From assembly GCA_016214375.1 (NCBI GenBank), contig JACROQ010000028.1:1-10555 (forward strand): a stretch of 10,555 nt of DNA, written 5' to 3'. Shown piece by piece: positions 5,534 to 10,555 of the stretch (the first letter of the stretch is position 1; the number at the start of each line of letters is the position of its first letter). Made by a program: the position numbers and the translations under genes. The DNA comes from Nitrospirota bacterium (GTDB lineage Bacteria > Nitrospirota > 9FT-COMBO-42-15 > HDB-SIOI813). Under the pieces are notes generated by a model, which searched no databases, was not told the origin of the DNA, and worked only from the letters and a program-made list of their open reading frames with translations.

Positions 5534-7462
5534 TTACTGCCGGTGTGTCAACCGCTCTCCCTCCCCTGATCCTGCCTTGCTTTCCATTCCTGCCATGCGG
5601 AGATATTCCATGTAACTTGTAAAGACCTTCTTGACATAGTTACGGGTCTCTTTATACGGTATATCCTCAATAAACTCGTCCAGAGCAAATCCCTCCCGCT
5701 CCTGAAGCCATCGCGTCACGACCACAGGCCCGGCATTATAGCTTGCTAAGGCCACTATCATATTCCCGTCGTATTGTCTTAAAAGCCCGGCAAAAAACCT
5801 CGTCCCTAAAGCAAGGTTGATATCCGGATCAAACAGGGAATCCCGGTCTACATGGGAACCGTTCACGGCAGAGGCGGTCTGGGGCATGAGCTGCATTAAC
5901 CCGACTGCCCCGGCAGAGGAGACGACACTCCGGTTAAACCAGCTCTCCTCCCGGATAAGGGCGTACAATAACAGGGGGTCAGTGTCATTCTCATCCGCAT
6001 ATCTATTGACCATCTCGCTGTACCCTGTGGGATACATCAGCCTCCATACCCGGGGATCAATCCCCTGGTCCCTGTAGAGCATATCCCTTGAAAAACTTGA
6101 AGAGATAATCCCGAGGGCCGTATTGTATTCTTCCATTGATGCGAGAAAGAATGCCAGGGAAACAGACTTTTTCTTATCTTTTGCCATCTTCTTCCGTAAC
6201 AATTGTGCCTCTTCGACCGCCTCTTCTTCAAAACCAAGATGGAAGAGCAGCTTAACCCTGATAGTCTGTTCATCCTCTGTCGTCCCGGCCCTATAATGAT
6301 CAGCGCTTAAATCCCCTTCCATATCCATCAGGACCGCACGGGCCGGCGATGCACAGTCCATACGGTCATGATACATGGCAAAGAGGCAATAGAATGACCC
6401 AGGGTATTCACGGCACAACTGACACAGGCTCTTCTCCATCTCCCCAGGATCATCCATCCTCTCCGATACCCTCGCCTTCCAATAGAGGGCCTGGGAGGCA
6501 TAATGGGAATCCTTTCGTTGCTGAAGGATATTATCAAACAGGGCGAGGGCCTTTTTAAGCTCACGCTCCTTGTATAGAAGCCATCCCTTGGCCCACTGGC
6601 TGTCGGCTGCAAAACTGCTGTTCGGATATTCTTTCATGACCCTGTCATAATAGGAGACGGCGGTCTCAACATCCCTTTGCCCGGCATAAACAATCCCAAG
6701 CCGGTAAAGGATCTCCGGAATTCTCTCTTTATCCTGATCGTTATACCGCTTGATATACCTCTTGCTTACCTTTATAAAGGCGTCTTCTTTTCCCGCCCGG
6801 AGATACGTTCTCCCCAGCCAGTATAACGCCTCCCGTGCCCTTGAGTGACCCGGATAGTTCTTGAGAAAGGCCTCAAGGTCTTTCTCGGCATCCTCTGACC
6901 TCCTGAGATTATAATTGGACATCCCTATCTTAAAATAGGCCTCTATCTCTTTTTCTCTGGATATGTCCTTGCCGCCGGATAAAAACCTCTTATACTCTGT
7001 CAGGGCGTCTGCATAAAGGACGGCCTCATAGAGCCTCTCTCCCCGCACATAAGCCTCTCCGGGGGCAGAGGGTGGAATCTCATAACCCAGTTCTTGCAAC
7101 GAGTTTAGCTTCTCTTTTGCAATCCACGAAACAAGACTCGCCGGATACTCCACCCATATCCTCTTAAAATAATCAATGGCCAGAGGGGCCTTCTCTTCCT
7201 GAAGGTAGGTCGTGCCTATGCCAAAGATGGCAGAAGGTGCGGCTTTATCCCCTGGATACACAGAGATATAGGCCTCATAGGCTTCCCGTGCCTGGTATAA
7301 ATTGCCGGCCGCGAGGTAAGCATCCGCAGCCTTGAAGAGTGCCCTCTTTTGAAGCGGGCTGTCCGGATAGGAGCGGTTGAGGGTCTTATAAAGCCCTGCG
7401 GCCTTCTCATACTCACCCCGGCCCTCGAACAGGCCGGCCAGCTTGAATAAGACCTGCCGGCC
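5534..7462 (-). CDS. TPR-containing lytic transglycosylase (Slt family, GH23), main body; 5' part in another frame
   Basis: Soluble lytic transglycosylases cleave the MurNAc-GlcNAc bond of peptidoglycan in the periplasm to form 1,6-anhydroMurNAc ends. The open frame from 7462 to the TAA at 5534-5536 encodes 642 residues. It opens with TPR-like helices directly after an upstream stop (RQVLFKLAGLFEGRGEYEKA), continues with further TPR-like repeats (for example AYFKIGMSNYNLRRSEDAEK), and ends in the GH23 domain. The catalytic Glu-Ser is in LIREESWFNRS (Glu codon at 5945-5947), followed by AGAVGLMQLMP and ALASYNAGP. The only obvious in-frame start codon is GTG at 7261, which would delete the first TPRs and leave a protein with no signal peptide. 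The true N-terminus is almost certainly the secretion signal encoded one frame away at 7463-7596. Fused length would be about 687, fitting Slt-type enzymes. It heads an operon-like block ending in zapB-zapA. Confidence 0.9.
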   Translation of the reverse strand, partial: GRQVLFKLAGLFEGRGEYEKAAGLYKTLNRSYPDSPLQKRALFKAADAYLAAGNLYQAREAYEAYISVYPGDKAAPSAIFGIGTTYLQEEKAPLAIDYFKRIWVEYPASLVSWIAKEKLNSLQELGYEIPPSAPGEAYVRGERLYEAVLYADALTEYKRFLSGGKDISREKEIEAYFKIGMSNYNLRRSEDAEKDLEAFLKNYPGHSRAREALYWLGRTYLRAGKEDAFIKVSKRYIKRYNDQDKERIPEILYRLGIVYAGQRDVETAVSYYDRVMKEYPNSSFAADSQWAKGWLLYKERELKKALALFDNILQQRKDSHYASQALYWKARVSERMDDPGEMEKSLCQLCREYPGSFYCLFAMYHDRMDCASPARAVLMDMEGDLSADHYRAGTTEDEQTIRVKLLFHLGFEEEAVEEAQLLRKKMAKDKKKSVSLAFFLASMEEYNTALGIISSSFSRDMLYRDQGIDPRVWRLMYPTGYSEMVNRYADENDTDPLLLYALIREESWFNRSVVSSAGAVGLMQLMPQTASAVNGSHVDRDSLFDPDINLALGTRFFAGLLRQYDGNMIVALASYNAGPVVVTRWLQEREGFALDEFIEDIPYKETRNYVKKVFTSYMEYLRMAGMESKAGSGEGERLTHRQ

Positions 7463-7596
7463 TTATATATTTCTACGGCATGATCAAGACTTCTGCCCGG
7501 ATCAGTACAACTTGATTCATCCGCATAGGACTCGATAGCCACATGACAGATGAGGATAAGGAACAACACGATCAATGAGAGACGCCTTAGGCCCAT
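7463..7596 (-). pseudogene. Signal-peptide-encoding 5' end of the lytic transglycosylase gene, frameshifted
   Basis: From the ATG at 7596 the minus strand encodes MGLRRLSLIVLFLILICHVA followed by IESYADESS, a good Sec signal peptide (basic n-region, hydrophobic core, and either an SYADE cleavage region or a lipobox-like LILIC). It goes on with SLDHAVEIYKAGR, the start of a TPR helix. After this the frame turns to non-homologous residues, while the -1 frame carries the TPR continuation immediately after a TAA at 7463-7465. Adding one base near 7463-7466 (for example a third A in TATAAG) gives DHAVEIYKGRQVLFKLAGLF, a smooth TPR. The lesion may be a real frameshift, an assembly error or, less likely, programmed slippage. 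Confidence 0.75.
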
Positions 7597-7605
7597 TATG
7601 GTAGA

Positions 7606-7634
7606 ATTATAGCAAGAACATTTTTAGCTGTCAG
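7606..7634 (-). promoter_or_regulatory. Sigma70-type promoter for the transglycosylase block
   Basis: On the minus strand CTGACA (7634-7629) is followed after exactly 17 bases by TATAAT (7611-7606), with an extended TG one base before the -10. The predicted start of transcription is near 7599, only about 3 bases ahead of the ATG at 7596, and no Shine-Dalgarno sequence is present. The mRNA would therefore be nearly leaderless. Confidence 0.7.
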
Positions 7635-7667
7635 CAAAGATTATTAAAGATAAGCAGCAGGAGAAAT

Positions 7668-7732
7668 GTAGCGCCGACCTTTATGGTCGGCAATTTGACA
7701 AGCTCAGAGTGGGGGATAACCCCCCACGCTAC
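7668..7732. repeat. Two-hairpin palindromic element bounded by GTAGC/GCTAC
   Basis: GTAGC (7668-7672) and GCTAC (7728-7732) form outer arms. Inside are two stem-loops: GCCGACC-TTTAT-GGTCGGC (7673-7691) and GTGGGGG-ATAAC-CCCCCAC (7709-7727). The hairpins abut the outer arms and are joined by 17 bases, so the folded form is a three-way junction. It lies between the divergent transglycosylase and rlmN genes. No T-run follows, so it is not a standard terminator. Confidence 0.75.
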
Positions 7733-7762
7733 GCCATGATTGGATAAGGATGTATTTTCAGA

Positions 7763-8785
7763 ATGAAAAGGATAGACCTTAGAGACATGAGACTGATCGA
7801 GGCGGAGGCCTTCGCTGGAGGTCTTGGCCTTGAAAGTTACCGCGGGAGGCAGATATTCCACCAGGTCTATGGGAAGGCCGCTGACTCTATCGATGCGATG
7901 ACAGAGTTGTCGAAGGAGGTCCGAGGCCTTCTGTCCCAAAAGGCATATATCAGCAGGATCATCGAGGTCAAACGACAGTGCTCTATAGACGGGACAGAGA
8001 AGTTTCTATTTGCCCTCGAAGACGGTCACAGGATCGAAAGTGTCCTGATACCCGACGAGGACCGGTTGACCCTCTGCATATCCACACAGGTGGGATGCGG
8101 GATGGGCTGCACCTTCTGTCTGACCGGCAAGGGTGGACTGGTAAGGAATCTGAGGAGTTCGGAGATCATCAACCAGGTCCTCGCGGTGCAGGGGGGTCTG
8201 CCGGATGGAAGGAGACTCACCAATATCGTCATCATGGGGATGGGGGAACCCCTGGCCAACTATCGTCATACCGTCAAGGCCATAGAAATCCTGTCCCACC
8301 CCCTTGGACCCGCCATCGGCGCACGGAGGATCACCCTGTCGACATCCGGTCTGGCGCCGCAGATCAAGAAGCTCGGGGAGAGCAGTCTTAACATCAACCT
8401 GGCTATCTCCCTCAATGCCCCGACAGATGAGCAGAGGAACCTCATCATGCCCATTAACAAGAAATACTCTATGGCAAAACTCCTCGGGGCCTGCAGGGAA
8501 TATCCGCTCAAGAGAAGGAGGATGCTGAGCTTTGAATATGTACTTCTCGCAGGGTTGAATGACAGTCCGGAGGATGCACACCGTATTGCGAGGCTCCTGA
8601 AGGGGATACGCTGCAAGATCAATCTCATCCCCTTCAACGAATTCCCGGGCTCTCCGTATAAAAGGCCCTCAGAGGAATCCGTCCTGAGGTTCCAGGAGAT
8701 CCTGGCAGGGCACCACTTCTCCGCATTCATCAGAAAGAGCCGGGGGGCAGACATCTTAGCCGCCTGCGGGCAATTGCGGGAGTAA
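7763..8785 (+). CDS. rlmN: Dual-specificity 23S rRNA/tRNA adenine-C2 methyltransferase RlmN
   Basis: RlmN is a cytosolic radical-SAM enzyme that methylates C2 of A2503 in 23S rRNA and A37 in some tRNAs. The 340-residue product covers the family end to end: an N-terminal region (SYRGRQIFHQVYGK), the [4Fe-4S] motif CGMGCTFC with C112, C116 and C119, the MGMGEPL SAM-binding segment (158-164), LSTSGLAP, AISLNAPTDEQRNLIMPINK, and the C-terminal AACGQL with the methyl-carrying C335. C105 matches E. coli C118 by a constant offset of 13. The plus-strand start at 7763 has AAGGA 12 bases upstream, which is rather far; an ATG at 7787 is an alternative. It diverges from the transglycosylase gene and converges on comF with only 7 bases between the stops. 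Confidence 0.96.
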   Translation: MKRIDLRDMRLIEAEAFAGGLGLESYRGRQIFHQVYGKAADSIDAMTELSKEVRGLLSQKAYISRIIEVKRQCSIDGTEKFLFALEDGHRIESVLIPDEDRLTLCISTQVGCGMGCTFCLTGKGGLVRNLRSSEIINQVLAVQGGLPDGRRLTNIVIMGMGEPLANYRHTVKAIEILSHPLGPAIGARRITLSTSGLAPQIKKLGESSLNINLAISLNAPTDEQRNLIMPINKKYSMAKLLGACREYPLKRRRMLSFEYVLLAGLNDSPEDAHRIARLLKGIRCKINLIPFNEFPGSPYKRPSEESVLRFQEILAGHHFSAFIRKSRGADILAACGQLRE

Positions 8786-8792
8786 TAGCCCC

Positions 8793-9500
8793 CTACCCCA
8801 CCATCCTGGCAATGGTGAGGACAGACACCCTTTCAACCCCATGCCTCTTAAGCACCCTGGCGCATTCGCCTACAGTGGCCCCTGTAGTATAAACATCATC
8901 CACAAGAACGATATCCTTACCCGAGATCATTGCATCATCCTGGACACTGAATGCCCCGACGACATTCTTTTTCCTCTCTTTCATCCCCAGTTCCACCTGC
9001 GGCCTTGTGTGAACATGCCGTATCAGGGTGTTTAATAAGACCGGTATCCCAAGCCTTTCACCTATGACCGATGCAAGGATGGCAGACTGATTGAACTCCC
9101 GCTCTCGCAAACGGCTGGGGTGGAGGGGGACGGGCATGACAAAATCCCCCCTATCCCCCCTTTGTAAAAGGGGGGAATGTTCTGCCAGCGCCCTACCTAC
9201 ATGAATCTTCTTTTTATACTTGAAGAGCTTGATCGCCCCGGCGAGCACCCCTTCATACGGACCTGCAGAGATCGCCCTGTCAAAATAGGGGGGATTCTTC
9301 CTGCAGGCCCCGCAGAGATGGCCTGCAGGAGACTGTTGATGCACAGACAATGGATCCAGAGAAGGATACGGCATGCCGCACTGCGGACAGCATGGGTCTT
9401 TAAACCACCGGATCATATCCCAGCACCGGTTGCAGAAACAAGATGTCGGGGCCCCTGCAGATACCGGTGTACCGCACTGCCTGCAAGCGCCAGGGAACAC
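8793..9500 (-). CDS. comF: ComF family protein (phosphoribosyltransferase-like)
   Basis: ComF-family proteins join an N-terminal zinc-ribbon to a type I PRTase fold and are linked to DNA uptake or double-strand-break processing in some bacteria. The 235-residue product shows CRQC (6-9), CFCNRC (21-26), CCPQC (37-41) and CGAC (63-66) zinc-type pairs, then FKYKKKIHVGRALAE, VMPVPLHPSRLREREFNQS (121-139; most relatives read RGFNQ) and the PRPP loop IVLVDDVYTTGAT (197-209). Residues 108-119 (HSPLLQRGDRGD) are encoded by an inserted palindromic repeat. The listed start is GTG at 9500. The frame is open upstream to a TAG at 9522-9524 and reads ILWAFGV, like the hydrophobic ComF opening; an ATT at 9521 preceded by AAGG eight bases earlier is a possible rare start. 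Confidence 0.92.
   Translation of the reverse strand: MFPGACRQCGTPVSAGAPTSCFCNRCWDMIRWFKDPCCPQCGMPYPSLDPLSVHQQSPAGHLCGACRKNPPYFDRAISAGPYEGVLAGAIKLFKYKKKIHVGRALAEHSPLLQRGDRGDFVMPVPLHPSRLREREFNQSAILASVIGERLGIPVLLNTLIRHVHTRPQVELGMKERKKNVVGAFSVQDDAMISGKDIVLVDDVYTTGATVGECARVLKRHGVERVSVLTIARMVG
9141..9178. repeat. C/G-rich palindromic repeat inserted in frame in comF
   Basis: CCCCCCTTT (9155-9163) and AAAGGGGGG (9167-9175) form a 9-bp perfect inverted repeat with a 3-base loop, preceded by a second CCCCCC run (9146-9151). The layout, two C-runs then G-run around TTTGTAAA, matches a dispersed repeat I remember from many bacterial genomes, often seen between genes. Here it is translated as HSPLLQRGDRGDF in a variable linker of ComF. 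Confidence 0.8.
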
Positions 9501-9543
9501 GACCCCAAATGCCCATAAAATCTATTCTGCCTTATTTCACTTT

Positions 9544-9677
9544 TGATGAACTCGTAGAAAGTCGCCAGAAGTACTATTTGTCATTCTGAGCAAAGAAAAG
9601 AATCTGATAAAACAATGAGTTATCAGACCCTTCGCTTTGCTCAGGGTGACAGTGAAGGACTTTTTACGAGTTCATCA
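9544..9677. repeat. Long nested inverted repeat, copy 2
   Basis: Outer arms TGATGAACTCGTAGAAAGTC (9544-9563) and GACTTTTTACGAGTTCATCA (9658-9677) are near-perfect inverted repeats, unrelated in sequence to the outer arms of copy 1. The inner arms are the shared core: TGTCATTCTGAG... ending AATCTGATAA (9579-9610) against TTATCAGACC... ending GGGTGACA (9620-9651). The 9-base loop is 9611-9619. This copy lacks the small left-arm hairpin seen in copies 1 and 3. It lies directly upstream of comF. Confidence 0.88.
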
Positions 9678-9711
9678 CTTTTAAGTCGTTGACTTTAAAA
9701 TAAAATTATAA

Positions 9712-9870
9712 AGCCATTCCAACTTCTCCACCCTTGCCCTTCCCCAGAAATCTTTTTCCACATCCTACGACGAAATTGAACAGGCCCGCGACCTGTTGGT
9801 CCAGGGGAGAGCAATCAAAGCTGGGATGGTCAAGCGGGGGGGTCAGGTCTTGAATTTTGACATGATATAA
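9712..9870 (+). pseudogene. Possible C-terminal gene fragment running into the palindrome
   Basis: Between two TAA codons the plus strand reads a 52-residue frame with protein-like composition, including SYDEIEQARDLLVQGRAIKAG followed by MVKRGG and QVLNFDMI; the last eight residues are encoded by the left arm of the 25-bp palindrome. There is no start codon before the internal ATG. It could be the tail of a lost gene, possibly the REP-associated transposase type often found beside such palindromes, but I cannot identify the family from 52 residues and chance is possible. Confidence 0.28.
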
Positions 9871-9895
9871 ATGTCAAAATTCAAGACCTGACCCC
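9839..9895. repeat. Perfect 25-bp inverted repeat (REP-like)
   Basis: The left arm (9839-9863, beginning GGGGTCAGGTCTTGAATTTT) and right arm (9871-9895, ending AAGACCTGACCCC) are exact reverse complements around the 7-base loop GATATAA. Palindromes opening GGTCAGGTCTTGA are, from memory, typical partners of REP-associated tyrosine (Y1) transposases, but no such gene is present in the window. No T-run follows, so terminator function is unlikely. Confidence 0.92.
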
Positions 9896-9939
9896 TTCGT
9901 TGGTGCTAACCCCGCCTGAGGTTATTTTCAGGTGAAGCG

Positions 9940-9961
9940 GCAGGGGGGGATTCCCCCCTGC
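9940..9961. repeat. 9-bp G/C hairpin
   Basis: GCAGGGGGG (9940-9948) pairs with CCCCCCTGC (9953-9961) around the loop GATT. No T-run follows. It lies between the 25-bp palindrome and repeat copy 3 and may be a remnant of a further repeat family. Confidence 0.65.
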
Positions 9962-9995
9962 ACCTCCCCAAAAAGAAAACGGGGCATCCGGCATC

Positions 9996-10077
9996 GTCAT
10001 TCTGAGGCATGCGATAACATGCCGAAGAATCTGATACAACAGGGCTCAATCAGATTCTTCGCTTCGCTCAGAATGAC
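9996..10077. repeat. Nested inverted repeat, copy 3, with extra cruciform arm
   Basis: The left arm GTCATTCTGAG (from 9996) ... GAAGAATCTGAT (10024-10035) is complementary to the right arm ATCAGATTCTTCGCTTCGC ... GAATGAC (10049-10077). Inserted in the left arm is a perfect small hairpin GGCATG-CGATAA-CATGCC (10006-10023), so the folded strand has a side arm. Long outer arms as in copies 1 and 2 are not evident. Confidence 0.85.
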
Positions 10078-10137
10078 CCGGGACGCAGGGCTCTCCCATA
10101 CCGGCTGGTCATTAGTTCGATAAACTCACTACAGGCA

Positions 10138-10554
10138 TCAGCCCTCGCTCCGTCCAAGCCTCTTTCTCCAAACCGCTATCCCTGCCAGTCCGAAGCCCAG
10201 GAGGAGCAACGTCGCGGGTTCCGGTACCGATGTAGATCGCTGTCCGAGACGCACCGCCAGGGCATAGCCGACGTCGCCGGCGGCGTCGCCCACACCCTGA
10301 TCGCCATCGTCAAAGTCGAAGCCCCACGCGCCGACGGTACGTGGCGACGCATACACCGTACCCGACCAGTAGTAGTACGGCAGCAAGTTCAGGTTTGTAA
10401 AGTCACCCGTATTCACATTCGCTAACGGGCCGCCTGCGGAATTCCCCAACTCGGTATAATACAGATGCCCCGTCTCACTCCCGGTGCAGTTGTAACCAAC
10501 GCAAGGGCCAGTCCCATCCTGGTTCAGGGCCGAAGGCAGCCGCCAGTTGTCAAA
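10138..10554 (-). CDS. DUF1566 protein with PEP-CTERM sorting tail; 5' end cut by window edge
   Basis: Only the C-terminal 138 residues lie in the window; the frame is open to the right edge. The visible part starts FDNWRLPSALNQDGTG and continues CTGSETGHLYYTELGNSAGG, then YYYWSGTVYASPRTVGAWGF, DFDDGDQG and YALAVRLG. This is the pattern of DUF1566 (Lcl C-terminal-like) domains, found in secreted proteins. It ends with SVPEPATLLLLGFGLAGIAV and then WRKRLGRSEG: a VPEP motif, a hydrophobic helix and an arginine-rich tail, the complete PEP-CTERM signal. Such proteins are exported, held at the membrane and processed by an exosortase, usually in exopolysaccharide-producing Gram-negatives. A TTG at 10449 is an internal codon, not the start. 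No exosortase gene is in the window. Confidence 0.88.
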   Translation of the reverse strand, partial: FDNWRLPSALNQDGTGPCVGYNCTGSETGHLYYTELGNSAGGPLANVNTGDFTNLNLLPYYYWSGTVYASPRTVGAWGFDFDDGDQGVGDAAGDVGYALAVRLGQRSTSVPEPATLLLLGFGLAGIAVWRKRLGRSEG

Positions 10555-10555
10555 T

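Larger units (their letters stand above)
9501..10137. other. 637-bp gap with repeats and no intact gene
   Basis: The gap holds repeat copy 2 (9544-9677), a coding-like fragment (9712-9870) overlapping a 25-bp palindrome (9839-9895), a G/C hairpin (9940-9961) and repeat copy 3 (9996-10077). The remainder (about 9678-9711 and 10078-10137) shows nothing I can name. Confidence 0.75.

Noticed and set aside
7216..7460. Second half of the 126-codon frame starting at 7596
   Set aside because: After about residue 44 it is an out-of-frame reading of the TPR region; the -1 frame holds the protein-like sequence.
7695..7723. TTGACA at 7695-7700 as a -35 box for rlmN
   Set aside because: At 17 bases' spacing the -10 position reads AACCCC, and the stretch belongs to the two-hairpin repeat.
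8006..8581. 191-codon minus-strand frame inside rlmN (also a 162-codon one at 8266-8754)
   Set aside because: rlmN on the plus strand has full-length family motifs; these are antisense shadows.
9839..9895. 25-bp palindrome as a terminator for a neighbouring gene
   Set aside because: No T-run and no intact gene ends next to it; the perfect long arms fit a REP-like element better.

Overview
The window reads as a chromosomal, mostly housekeeping stretch of a Gram-negative environmental bacterium. The combination of a Slt-type lytic transglycosylase, the zapB-zapA-6S RNA order, a PATAN/DUF4388 protein, a DUF1566 protein with a PEP-CTERM tail, and many palindromic intergenic repeats suggests Nitrospirota or a Desulfobacterota/deltaproteobacterial lineage. 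This assignment is inference; no rRNA is present to confirm it.

Layout. A minus-strand block runs from 7596 down to about 1733. It starts at a strong sigma70-type promoter (7606-7634) and encodes a TPR lytic transglycosylase whose signal-peptide end is out of frame with the rest (5534-7596). It continues with a PATAN/DUF4388 protein (5024-5497), a large Rossmann + 3xGAF + degenerate GGDEF protein (2698-5001), a ZapB-like coiled coil (2369-2629), ZapA (1953-2231) and a 6S RNA (about 1733-1906). After a repeat-filled gap, rarA follows on the same strand (1297 to beyond position 1). rlmN (7763-8785, plus) diverges from the transglycosylase and converges on comF (8793-9500, minus). A repeat-rich gap of about 640 bp follows. 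At the right edge, on the minus strand, lies the C-terminal part of a DUF1566/PEP-CTERM protein.

Function. The minus-strand block looks like one co-directional unit joining peptidoglycan cleavage (Slt), an intracellular sensory module with no evident catalytic output (PATAN protein plus GAF/pseudo-GGDEF protein), and Z-ring accessory factors (ZapB, ZapA). 6S RNA sits behind zapA as in many proteobacteria. rarA, rlmN and comF are ordinary recombination/replication, translation-fidelity and PRTase-family genes.

The less ordinary content is the repeats. At least seven kinds of palindromic or tandem elements occupy almost every longer gap: a nested long hairpin in three copies, a 25-bp perfect REP-like palindrome, a 13-bp IR, a two-hairpin GTAGC-bounded element, a G/C hairpin, a heptanucleotide array that supplies the zapB stop codon, and a C/G palindrome that has entered comF in frame. 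No CRISPR array, tRNA, intact transposase or defence locus was seen. The best candidate for something undescribed is the Rossmann-GAF-pseudoGGDEF protein with its PATAN partner, next to the division genes.
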